64,000 nt of DNA from Sorex araneus (Eukaryota > Chordata > Mammalia > Eulipotyphla > Soricidae). The notes below the pieces were generated by a model, which was not told the DNA's origin, ran no database searches, and saw nothing but the letters and a program-made list of their open reading frames with translations. The translations under genes were made by a program, and so were the position numbers. Shown here one piece after another: positions 56,219-64,000 of the stretch (positions are counted from its first letter, which is position 1; the number at the start of each line of letters is the position of its first letter). Where the stretch lies: the NCBI RefSeq assembly GCF_027595985.1, contig NC_073304.1, positions 46,024,637 through 46,088,636 of the forward strand, read 5' to 3'.

Positions 56219-57012
56219 AAGATTAATGTTTCTACCATACTTCTGAATTTATCAATTCTGAAATTCCATTAAAATTTTTACTATATGAATCATGTATCTG
56301 GGAAAACAATTATCTAGGGCCATTTAGCCAAGATTGAAAATTTGGGAAATAAATCTTGAGAGAGATCAATCAGTCACTAAAAATCCTTCAGACACCCCTG
56401 CATGGCTGAGACATCTGTGGTACCCAGAGTGGGGTGTGCCAACCCAGGGCCCACTCAAACAGAACCGTGTCAGTCACTCATTCCCACACATCAAAATCAC
56501 TGCCATGCCTCTGGCTGGGCTCCATTGTCTCAGGACTGAGTCTCACCCAGAAATTAACCTACTGAAAATTCAGGTAAACAAGTCTTTGTGACTGAAATCT
56601 CCAGGCTTTCTTGGAGTTGGGATGAGCTACATCCCTCACCTCTCTGTACTTCTGGAAGCCCTGGGAGGCATGCCCACACTCCAAAGGCACAACCCAGTCA
56701 AAAATTTAACTCCAGTTGTACTACCGAGTTGAAACTTCTTGACTTCCTAATATTCAAAGACAGAAGAAGCAAAAGCCAGGAGGGTTGGTTTATGGTTGAA
56801 AGCCTGCCTCAAGTGTTGAGGAAGAAATCAATTTGGGGTAGTCAAGGAACCACTATGACAAAGATAATTGGAAATGATCACTCTAGATAAGAACTGTGTG
56901 CTGTCATTTGATGAGGATTTAAAATAGAAGACAACCAATCTTAGGTAAAAATTCAGGTAATGGTGGAGGAAAGGTGATAATAGTGGTGGGATATGTGTTG
57001 GGATATTGAATG
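56219..57012 (+). other. mostly unassigned; HAL1-like 3' piece at the end
   Basis: Frames at 56334 and 56588 are not recognised. From about 56940 'ggtaatggtggaggaaagg' and 'gtgttgggatattgaatg' resemble the HAL1-like 3' end at 58120-58150. Its continuation appears after the L1 at 57367-57410 ('aactttgtaaaccagagtg'). Confidence 0.4.
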
Positions 57013-57366
57013 TTAGCATGAACCACACGATCTCATATCTCCTCATTCTCAACAATGGAAAACAAATTATCAAATGCTTCTTTCCCAGCAGGTCCGACTC
57101 TGGGGGGATACTCCAAACAATAATAGTGAGGTTTTTTTGTTTGTATGTAATCAAAGTAAAGAGAAAGTAAAGTGAAATTTACTAACTACACAGGCGGGGA
57201 TGGGGGGCTGGGGGGGCGGGAAAGGGGGTGGGAGGAGGTTTACTGTGGTTCTTGGTGGTAGAATATATGCACTGGTGAAGAGATGGGTGTTCGAGCATTA
57301 TGTAACTGAGACTTAAGCCTGAAAGCGTTGTAACTTTCAACATGGTGATCCAATAAAAAAAAATAA
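57013..57366 (+). mobile_element. L1 3' end, family 2
   Basis: 'ctcattctcaacaatggaaa', 'gcaggtccgactctgggggg', 'actccaaacaataatagtg', G-rich run 57195-57236, 'gttcttggtggtagaatat', 'catggtgatccaataaaa'. It matches 15732-16248. The split HAL1-like sequence on both sides suggests insertion into it. Confidence 0.82.
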
Positions 57367-57501
57367 ATTAAAAAAAGAAAAACTTTGTAAACCAGAGTGT
57401 TTATATAAAGTGTAAGGGAGAAAATTTACATAAGTAGTCCTTACCTATTTCATGTAAACTCCAAAATATATTAGCACAGAATTTCTTTAAAAGTTTTGTT
57501 A

Positions 57502-57786
57502 GGCTGAAAATAGACTATAGACCGAACAAGATGCCTACTTAATACTTCTGTAGCAAACCACAATACCCAAAAAGAGAGAGTGAGCAAATGGGAATGCCCT
57601 GCCACAGAGGCAGGGTGGGCTGAAGGGGACAGGGTGGGGGTGGTGGGAGGGATGCTGGGACCATTGGTGGTGGAAAATGGGCACTGGTGGAGGGATGGGC
57701 ACTCGATCATTGTCTGACTGAAATGTAAGCATGAAAACCTGTAAGTCTGTAACTTTGTCTCATGATGATTCACTAATAAAATAAAA
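57502..57786 (+). mobile_element. L1 3' end, family 1
   Basis: 'ggctgaaaatagactataga', 'aatgccctgccacagaggc', 'gggcactggtggagggatgg', 'atgatgattcactaataaa' and poly(A). The perfect duplication aaaagttttgtta lies at 57489-57501 and 57787-57799. Confidence 0.95.
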
Positions 57787-57825
57787 AAAAGTTTTGTTAA
57801 AAACAAATAATGCATGGTTATTATG

Positions 57826-58207
57826 ATGATGGGATCCAAATATAATATTAAATTTAATACAACACATTTTAGACTCCAGAGTTGAGAACTTGCATAAATG
57901 AGAATAAGCACTTTATTATATTGTATTAAAGGGCTTTATTTTCCTTACTTACATAGGCTAAAATCATATCGCAATCACAGACTGGTTCTTACTGATTTAT
58001 TTTCTGTTCATTATATTTGCCATTTCTTAAGGTATTGTTGGAAGAAGTATAAAGTAAATGTTATATGCCTACAGGAGCAGGTTGAGGATGGGAGGAAAAA
58101 TGGGGACATTGGTGGATGGAAAGTCACATTCGTGGTGTTGGAACACTAAATGCCTAAACTATAGAATGAATAACTTTGTAAATCATAGTGTTTTTAATAA
58201 ATAAAAA
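57826..58207 (+). mobile_element. HAL1-like 3' region
   Basis: 'taaatttaatacaacacatt', 'gactccagagttgagaactt', 'gcataaatgagaataagc', then 'gatgggaggaaaaatgggga', 'tagaatgaataactttgtaa', 'taataaataaaaaa'. It aligns by eye with 14438-14812 along most of its length, so the two are copies of one family. Confidence 0.6.
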
Positions 58208-58583
58208 AGATTGAGTATTCGGAACTCTACCATCTTCTGATGTGGACAGAGAATAGACACAAATATAGGATGGGAGAACATCATGTGGTTGAGATTTTTT
58301 TTTGAACCATTCAAAGTCTTGCTGTTTCATTGTCAGTGATAATTATGTGATCTCTTTATCATGTAATTTTAGTTGTTTCATTATATAAAGTGTTTTATAA
58401 AATTACTAAATTTGCTATGTGACACCCAGAAATGTCCTTGCAGCCAAGTAAAGCAGAAGCAGAACTCAATTTATAATTAATCTCTTGGTCTATTAAACTA
58501 GAAAAGACATCTGTTACTATCTGCATGAACTAATGGTGATGCTTAGAAGATAAACAGAAAATATCACACATAGTAAACTTATT
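58208..58583. other. no feature recognised
   Basis: Nothing assignable. Confidence 0.5.
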
Positions 58584-58697
58584 ACTGTAGCACTGTAGCA
58601 CTGTTATCCCATTATTCACTGATTTGCTCAAGTGGGCACCAGTAACATCTCCATTGTGAGATTTGTTGTTACTGTTTTTTTGGCATATCGAATATGC
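58584..58697 (-). mobile_element. SOR-B SINE, 5'-truncated
   Basis: Only the 3' half is present: tail 'actgtagcactgtagcactg', 'tgatttgctcaagtgggc', 'ctccattgtgagatttgttg', ending at 'ggcatatcgaatatgc'. The tRNA head is absent, as expected for 5' truncation during reverse transcription. Confidence 0.9.
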
Positions 58698-58937
58698 TTC
58701 TTATGTATAGAAGTAATACAGTACAGAAACTTTTATTCCCCAATAATCTATCTTTCTCAAAATTAGGATATATAACTCAGGCAAATCTAGATATTCCATA
58801 ATGGTAAACTATTAAAGATGATTACTAGATTATTTACCAAATATGTGCTCTTCATAAAGAGTCTTTTCTGTGTACTTATTTTCTGAAATCTAAACTATAC
58901 TGTTTTCCCCCTACTCTTTGTTGTAGTAGTTTTTATG

Positions 58938-58972
58938 ATATCTAGGGAACACAATATTTGTTCCCTAGATAT
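58938..58972. repeat. perfect short palindrome
   Basis: 14-base arms atatctagggaaca and tgttccctagatat with a 7-base loop. Confidence 0.95.
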
Positions 58973-58974
58973 TT

Positions 58975-59331
58975 GGTTGCGGTGCTCACACATTTGAATT
59001 GCACACTTTTTAGCTGTAGTACTTGCATATGTCTCACCAGCAGTTGCTCTTGTTTAGTTGGGTGCTTATGCCCATTTTGTTTCAGTGCCTGCTGGGGGAC
59101 ACTTGTGCTGAAAGGGGGTCTTATGGATCCAGTGTTTATACATTTTTAGTAACAATGCTCACATGTTCCTGCTTGTGATGTTCCAGAGACTGCAACTCGA
59201 TTGTGGCATCAGGAATTCCAGATAACGAAGCTGCAGGGACCATGCTTAGTGCATGTGTGTGATGCTGGGAATTAGACTGACTGCCTTGTGCTTCTGAGAT
59301 CACCACTGAGTTAATCATTGGACCCATGCAA
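58975..59331 (-). mobile_element. long tRNA-related SINE-like repeat
   Basis: It ends in a reverse SINE head ('gatgctgggaattagactg', 'actgagttaatcattgg') after about 300 bp that contain 'ctgcagggaccatgcttagt'. Similar in layout to 28421-28757. Confidence 0.45.
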
Positions 59332-59828
59332 TTTTAAAAATTTTGAGTAGGCAATAAACTTTTTCAGCTGCCTTTTAGGCATTGGCTGATATTACCATGT
59401 GTTCCTCCTTTACCATGTTAATATAGTGAGTTATAAAGATTTAGTTTTTGGTGTTTAACCATCTTTGCATTTGATGATAGTGTATACTTCTTGTCATATG
59501 CTGCTCTATTCTATGTGTTGTTATTTTTGTTAAGAATTTTGACATCTATACTTGAAAGGGATATTGCTCTGTGCTTTTCTTTTGTAAATCATGCTCACCT
59601 GGGTTTTGATAATAAAGATAATTATCAAGATAATAAAGATAATAAAGAGTTGCTTGATTGAGTTCTAAAGTATTCCTTCTCTTTAATTTTATGAAAGAGA
59701 CTATGTTAAATTTTATTTAAACATTGAAGAAAATTTTTCTGTGAAACTATCTAGATCTAGATATGACTTCTTTTGAAATTCTAACATTGTTAGTTAAATT
59801 TTTTAACTAGTCAAAGAATATTTATTTG

Positions 59829-59970
59829 GGCGCTGGAGATATAGTACTTGCATACAACTGACCTGGGTTGAATTCCAATATGGCCCCCTGAAGCTTCCAG
59901 GAGTGGTCTCTAAATGCAGAACCAGAAATCATTCCTTAACACCACTGGTTGTGTCCCTAAAACTAAAAAA
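59829..59970 (+). mobile_element. SOR-A SINE inside ancient L1
   Basis: 'gggcgctggagatatagtac', 'gggttgaattccaatatgg', 'ttccaggagtggtctctaaa', 'ccactggttgtgtccctaaa' and oligo-A. The head is shortened. Confidence 0.8.
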
Positions 59971-60093
59971 AAAAGGTTATTTTCTGTTAAATTTTTGTGT
60001 CATTTTGTATTTTACTAGCAATTGGTACTTTCATTTAAGTTATCAAGTTTATTTGTATAGAGTATTTCATAATATCAGTGTCTAAAGTGATAC

Positions 60094-60390
60094 TGTACTA
60101 TACTGTCATCCCGTTGCTCATTGATTTGTTCAAGTGGGCACCAGTAATGTCTCTCATTGAGAGACTTATTGTTACTGTTTGTGGCATATCCAGTACACAC
60201 GGGTAGCTTACCAGGCTCTGCCATGTGGGCTCCATACTCTCAGTAGCTTGCCAGGCTCTCTGAGAGGGGAGGAGGAATGGAACATGGGTGGGCGGTGTGA
60301 AAGGCGAAAGCCCAACCGCTGTGCTATTGCTCCAGCCCGTTACTGGTGCCTGCTTGAACAAATCCATGAGCAATGGAATGACAGTGACAA
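60094..60390. mobile_element. SOR-B composite: inverted full copy plus second direct tail
   Basis: 60094-60337 is a whole SOR-B in minus orientation, tail included, ending with the head 'ctgtgctattgctccagccc'. It is followed at once by a plus-orientation SOR-B 3' end (60338-60390: 'gttactggtgcctgcttg', 'aatccatgagcaatgg', 'gacagtgaca'). One perfect 14-base duplication, gtctaaagtgatac (60080-60093, 60391-60404), encloses both. The 3' end is therefore present twice, in opposite orientations. Confidence 0.92.
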
Positions 60391-60716
60391 GTCTAAAGTG
60401 ATACATTCTATTTGATTTATGAGATCTGTAATTAGTGTTTTATCTGTCTTTTATCTTTGTCAGTATTCTAATGATTTATCAATTTCATTCTCTTATTTAT
60501 AAATTAGTTATTTGATCCAGTGTTGCATTTTTTCTTTTAAAATTTCTTTGATATATATTGCTATCCTTATAAGCTTCTTAAAAATTGATGCCTCTGTAAT
60601 TTATCTTAGGTTTTTTGCTTTTCCACTTCTTTTTATACTGTTTCCCACTTCTTTTTAAATTTTTTTCTGGAGAAGTAAAATAGTCTTTATTGAAAATAAT
60701 TTATAGATATTTAAAG

Positions 60717-60719
60717 GTA

Positions 60720-60753
<34 letters not shown>

Positions 60754-60786
60754 GAAAGAGAGACAGAGAGAGAGAGACAGAAAGAG
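60717..60786. repeat. (GT)n(GA)n microsatellite
   Basis: GT units to about 60735, then GA units with a few interruptions. Confidence 0.97.
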
Positions 60787-60959
60787 ATATGTGTTTTAAA
60801 AGAATGCGGGCTTGAAAAAAGCAAGTAAACATTCCCATTTTAGTTATTTAATTTTGGGTGATTATTTTTCTCAGTCTTATTTTCTTCCTAATTTGAAGAT
60901 ATATTATATTCAGTTTTTCATTAGTCACCCTAGAAATTTTAACCCATATTAAATAACAT

Positions 60960-61147
60960 TAATAACCACCTACGAGATGGTCAGACTTCTTCTTCAAAAC
61001 CCTGAACAAATGGTTTGATGTTCTTCGTGTTCCTGGAGCGAGCAGGCACCATTGGGCTACACTAGTAGGCTACAGGGACGAATGGAGAGATTACTGTTGC
61101 CTGCTTAAGCAAATCAATGAGCAACGGGATGACAAGTGATACAAGTG
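60960..61147 (+). mobile_element. RTE-clade LINE 3' end, subfamily II
   Basis: 188 bp: 'gatggtcagacttcttc', 'cattgggctacactag', 'gggacgaatggagagatt', end 'aaatcaatgagcaacggg', tail 'gacaagtgatacaagtg'. The perfect duplication attaaataacat lies at 60948-60959 and 61148-61159. It has the 'gatgagcaa'-type end shared with SOR-B. Confidence 0.94.
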
Positions 61148-61262
61148 ATTAAATAACATCTAAATAATAATATTTGATATTGTTAAATATTAATATAGTT
61201 AATAGTAGCTTCTTAAAATATACTAGAAATAGACTATATATATGTTTATATATATATATATG

Positions 61263-61418
61263 TTTTGATGCCAAATTGGTGGTGCCTAGACTCCTATCAC
61301 TGTGCTCAGGAATTAGTCCTGGTGGTGCTCAAGAGGCCATATGAAATTCTGGGGATTAAATCTGGATCAATTATGTGCGAGGCAAGTGCCCAATCTGATG
61401 TACTATCACTATGACCCA
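61263..61418 (-). mobile_element. old SOR-A SINE next to (TA)n
   Basis: After an AT run (61234-61262): 'cactgtgctcaggaattag', 'cctggtggtgctcaagagg', 'gattaaatctggatcaa', 'gtactatcactatgaccc'. Confidence 0.8.
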
Positions 61419-61698
61419 CAGACATGATATTTATGATAATAATCTTCCAATATAAATGGTATGTAACAATTTATTCTAATTATTTTACTCCCCTATATAT
61501 TATTTTCATTTTGTAATCCTAAAATTGGCTTCAATAAAGTAATGCACACCATTAACATATATGCACTTAACAATATACTCTCAAAACATATCAAACAAAA
61601 ATGAAGGAACTGAAAGTTAAAGTAAATCAGCAATTTTGATTGGAGGTTTTAACATGTTTCTCAAGAAGTAATAAAGACAAATGAAAAACGGGCATTAA

Positions 61699-61845
61699 TT
61701 TTTTTTTTGCCTTTTGGGTCACAACTGGCGATGCACAGGGTTACTCCTGGCTTTGCACTCAGGAATTACTCCTGGCAGTGCTCAGGGATGCTGGGAATAG
61801 GGTGCAAGGCAAACACTCTTCCCACTGTGCTATTGCCCCAGCCCT
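61699..61845 (-). mobile_element. SOR-A SINE with internal deletion
   Basis: 'gccttttgggtcacaactgg', 'caggaattactcctggcag', then a gap that removes the B-box region, then 'ggtgcaaggcaaacactc' and 'ctattgccccagccc'. Confidence 0.9.
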
Positions 61846-62019
61846 GGCATAGACTTTTAAACATTAGAATAGTATAATAAGGAATGTGGCCTAGACATAT
61901 GTGGAATTATACCCCAATAGCAGATATTTAAAGCTTACAAGCATACATGCAATATTTATAAAAGAATATTTTGTATAAAGTGCCTCAATAAATATATTAA
62001 GAACTGCATTCTCTAAGTA

Positions 62020-62463
62020 AGTAAGTAAGGATGAGAATGCTATTCCGGTATCCCAAAGAGGAGAAAGCTATGCTTGGAGTATCATGTTTCACTCAAGTGA
62101 GAGAAGGAATCCTGAGTTCTGACCTCCATCGAAGATCAAGAATCAGGGACGCTGTCTCGTTTGTCAAGGTGTCAAAAATCAGATGGGCTGGACACATCTA
62201 AATGCGATTTAGAGACGACCGCTGGACTAAAACTGTTACCAACTGGATTCCACGGGACGTCAAAAGACCACATGGCCGCCCACCTATGAGATGCTCAGAC
62301 TTCTTCGTTAAAACCCTGAATGAATGGTTTGAGGCTCTTCGTGTTCCTGGAGCAAGCAGATACCATTGGGCTACACTAGCACACGACAGAGACAAATGGA
62401 GACCTTACTGGCGTCAGCTCAAGCAAATCGAAGATCAAAGGGATGACAAGTGATACAAGTGAG
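62020..62463 (+). mobile_element. RTE-clade LINE 3' end, subfamily I
   Basis: A 444-bp insertion with duplication tctctaagta at 62010-62019 and 62464-62473. The translation gives SDLHRRSRIRDAVSF, then [58 protein letters not shown] and RDKWRPYWRQLKQIEDQRDD, ending in a stop six bases before the tail 'acaagtgatacaagtg'. The last 83 codons are open. Only the C-terminal domain is present. Confidence 0.95.
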
Positions 62464-62685
62464 TCTCTAAGTACATTGAAAAGCAATGTATATTCTGAGT
62501 AGACTGAAATACAATGAGATATTAGCAACAAAAGAGTAGCATAAAACTCCCTTGTTTTAAAATTTAAATAATAAGATACCAAGTAACTCTGAGAAGTGGG
62601 GAAATATAATCCTTTTCTCTTCTGATAGTAGTTTACTTTTTCTACACAAGGTGTCTATTCTATTCATGACCTTGCAAGTGAAAAG

Positions 62686-62812
62686 AGGCACAGTCAGCCC
62701 TCAAGGATCACTTCTGGTGGAGCTTAAAGGACTGAATGTGTTGAAAGGAATTGAACCAGCTCAGTTGTATGCAAGACAATTACCTTAACTCCTATATTCT
62801 CTATGGCTTAAA
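62686..62812 (-). mobile_element. old SOR-A SINE
   Basis: 'aaggatcacttctggtggag', 'aggaattgaaccagctcag', 'caagacaattaccttaac', 'ttctctatggctta'. Confidence 0.65.
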
Positions 62813-62934
62813 GATAACACAATCTTTAAAAAGCAAGGGCTTTGTCAGTCAATATGAGGCTATCTGGATGGGATAAAGTTAAAATTGGAGTAATATTTTG
62901 TTCCAGATTGCTTAGAATTGTACTAGTTTATACT

Positions 62935-63191
62935 GCATCACTGTATCACTGTCATCCCCTTGCTCATTGATTTGCTCGAGTAGGCACCAGTAACATCTCC
63001 ATTGTAAGACTTGTTACTGTTTTTGGCATATTGAATATGGCACGGGTAGCTTGCCAGGCTCCACCGTGCAGGTGTGATACTCTAGGAAGCTTGCCGGCTG
63101 TCCAAGAGGGACAGAGGAATCGAACGCAAAGGAGTTGGCTGTGTGCAAGGCAAACACCCTACCCGCTGTGCTATCGCTTCAGCCCTACTAC
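62935..63191 (-). mobile_element. SOR-B SINE
   Basis: Tail 'catcactgtatcactgtc', 'tgatttgctcgagtaggc', 'catattgaatatggcacggg', disturbed B box, head 'acccgctgtgctatcgcttc'. Duplication tttatact at 62927-62934 and 63192-63199. Confidence 0.94.
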
Positions 63192-63337
63192 TTTATACTA
63201 TCTCGTAATATTATTAATAGATCCCATTTTAGTCTAAAATGTTCTGGCTTGGTCACTTGAACTCTTTTTTTAAAGTATAATTTTATTAAGTTTGGAAGAT
63301 TAATTCCAAATTCTAATTTCATATTCCATGTCCTTTT

Positions 63338-63577
63338 ATTATTTTATTTTTTTTAATTTATTTATTAGTGAGTCACAGTGAGGGTACAGTTACAGATTTA
63401 TACATTTTTGTGCTCATATTTCCCTCATACAAAATTCGAGAACCCATCCCTTCACCAGTGCCCATTCTCCACGACAAATAAACCCAGCATCCCTCCCACC
63501 CACCCAATCCCATCTCCCCCCACCCTCCCCTGCCACTGTGGCAGGGTATTCCCTTTTGTTCTCTCTCTCTAATTAGG
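63338..63577 (-). mobile_element. L1 3' end, family 1
   Basis: Oligo-T, 'attagtgagtcacagtgagg', 'acccatcccttcaccagtgc', a C-rich run, 'actgtggcagggtattccc'. The perfect duplication attccatgtcctttt lies at 63323-63337 and 63578-63592. Confidence 0.95.
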
Positions 63578-63592
63578 ATTCCATGTCCTTTT

Positions 63593-64000
63593 TAATTTTT
63601 AATTTATTTATTTTTTATTTATTCATTTTTAAAATTTTTACTTTATTGAATCACCGTGAAAAAAAGTACAAAGCTTTCAGGTTTAAGTCTTAGTCATATA
63701 ATGATTAAACCCCCTTCCCCAGTGCACATGTTCCACCACCAAGAACCCCAATATACCCCCCTCCCACCTGCCTCCCACCTAAGTAGCTAATGATCTTCAC
63801 TTTATTCTCTCTATACTTTGAATACATTCAATATTTAAATAGAGAACTCACTATTATTGTCTGGAATTTGCCCCCAACAATCAGACCTGCTGAAAAGGCA
63901 TCATTTAATAATTTCTTTTCATTGTTGAGAATGAAGATTCTATGAGCTCGCACGGCAGCAACAGCGGTTTGGATGTCTGATATTTTAGCTCAGTTCACAG
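63593..64000 (-). mobile_element. L1 3' end, family 2, runs off the window
   Basis: T/A-rich tail, 'tattgaatcaccgtgaaaa', 'caccaagaaccccaatatac', 'agctaatgatcttcacttta', 'cagacctgctgaaaaggc', 'attgttgagaatgaagattc'. It is the reverse counterpart of 15732-16248 and continues upstream beyond 64000. Confidence 0.9.

Larger units (their letters stand above)
59362..60640 (-). mobile_element. ancient L1 ORF2 block, twice interrupted
   Basis: Reverse L1 ORF2: 'catgttaatatagtgagtta', 'aaccatctttgcatttg', 'gggatattgctctgtgct', 'gtattccttctctttaat', later 'tctaatgatttatcaattt'. A SOR-A (59829-59970) and a SOR-B composite (60094-60390) lie inside. Confidence 0.82.

Noticed and set aside
1-64000. CRISPR arrays, operons, ribosome binding sites, phage or bacterial features
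   Set aside because: The repeat content is mammalian throughout; no spaced direct-repeat array or bacterial gene structure is present.
1-64000. Endogenous retrovirus or LTR
   Set aside because: No LTR pair, primer-binding site or gag/pol-like frame was seen. The only reverse-transcriptase-related frames are L1 and RTE LINE.

Overview
The window reads as intergenic or deep-intronic DNA from a shrew, most likely Sorex (common shrew, S. araneus). The main clue is a very abundant tRNA-headed SINE. Its head, and its body running into 'gacccaaaaagc' plus poly(A), match what I remember of the shrew SOR family. Ancient MIR, MER20 and L1M-type copies support a placental mammal. The species call is by recognition and was not tested by a search. 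I see no intact protein-coding gene, and nearly every longer reading frame is a shadow of a transposable element.

The DNA is a nest of retroposons. (1) SOR-A: about 27 copies of the poly(A)-tailed tRNA SINE, from near-consensus (12006-12180, 35138-35313) to very decayed. (2) SOR-B: 14 copies with the same tRNA head but a different body and a 3' end ending in short (ACAGTG)n-like repeats instead of poly(A). (3) Five 5'-truncated 3' ends of an RTE-clade LINE (12824, 27325, 50138, 60960, 62020), whose last ~60 bp match the end of SOR-B. (4) Five copies (4371, 6053, 18568, 24787, 43163) of a longer non-autonomous element, here called RTE-NA, that shares the LINE 3' end and contains the SOR-B body. 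(5) Young L1 3' ends of two 3'UTR families, several with clean target-site duplications, HAL1-like (ORF1-only L1 relative) pieces, and ancient L1 blocks.

Region by region: 0-13 kb has an L1 3' end, scattered SORs, an RTE-NA copy and a SINE-in-SINE nest. 13-16.3 kb has a HAL1-like element split by an L1, a 160-bp palindrome and an L1 of the second family. 16.3-18.4 kb has a CpG-retaining unique stretch, a (TG)n tract, a UBE2V1 processed pseudogene, and an L1 with an inverted 5' part. 18.5-28.2 kb is dense nested repeat, including MER20, an L1 ORF2 remnant and a U2 snRNA fragment inside an L1 inside an RTE LINE. 28.8-32.8 kb has no repeat I can recognise. 33-57 kb mixes single-copy DNA with isolated SINEs, an RTE-NA with an inverted 5' part (43.2 kb) and an RTE LINE (50.1 kb). 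57-64 kb is again dense L1, HAL1-like, RTE and SOR nesting.

The main biological story is a set of interlocking parasites. One tRNA promoter head is attached either to a poly(A) body, presumably moved by L1, or to an RTE-type 3' end, presumably moved by the RTE LINE. The intermediates that could explain the swap are present in the same 64 kb.
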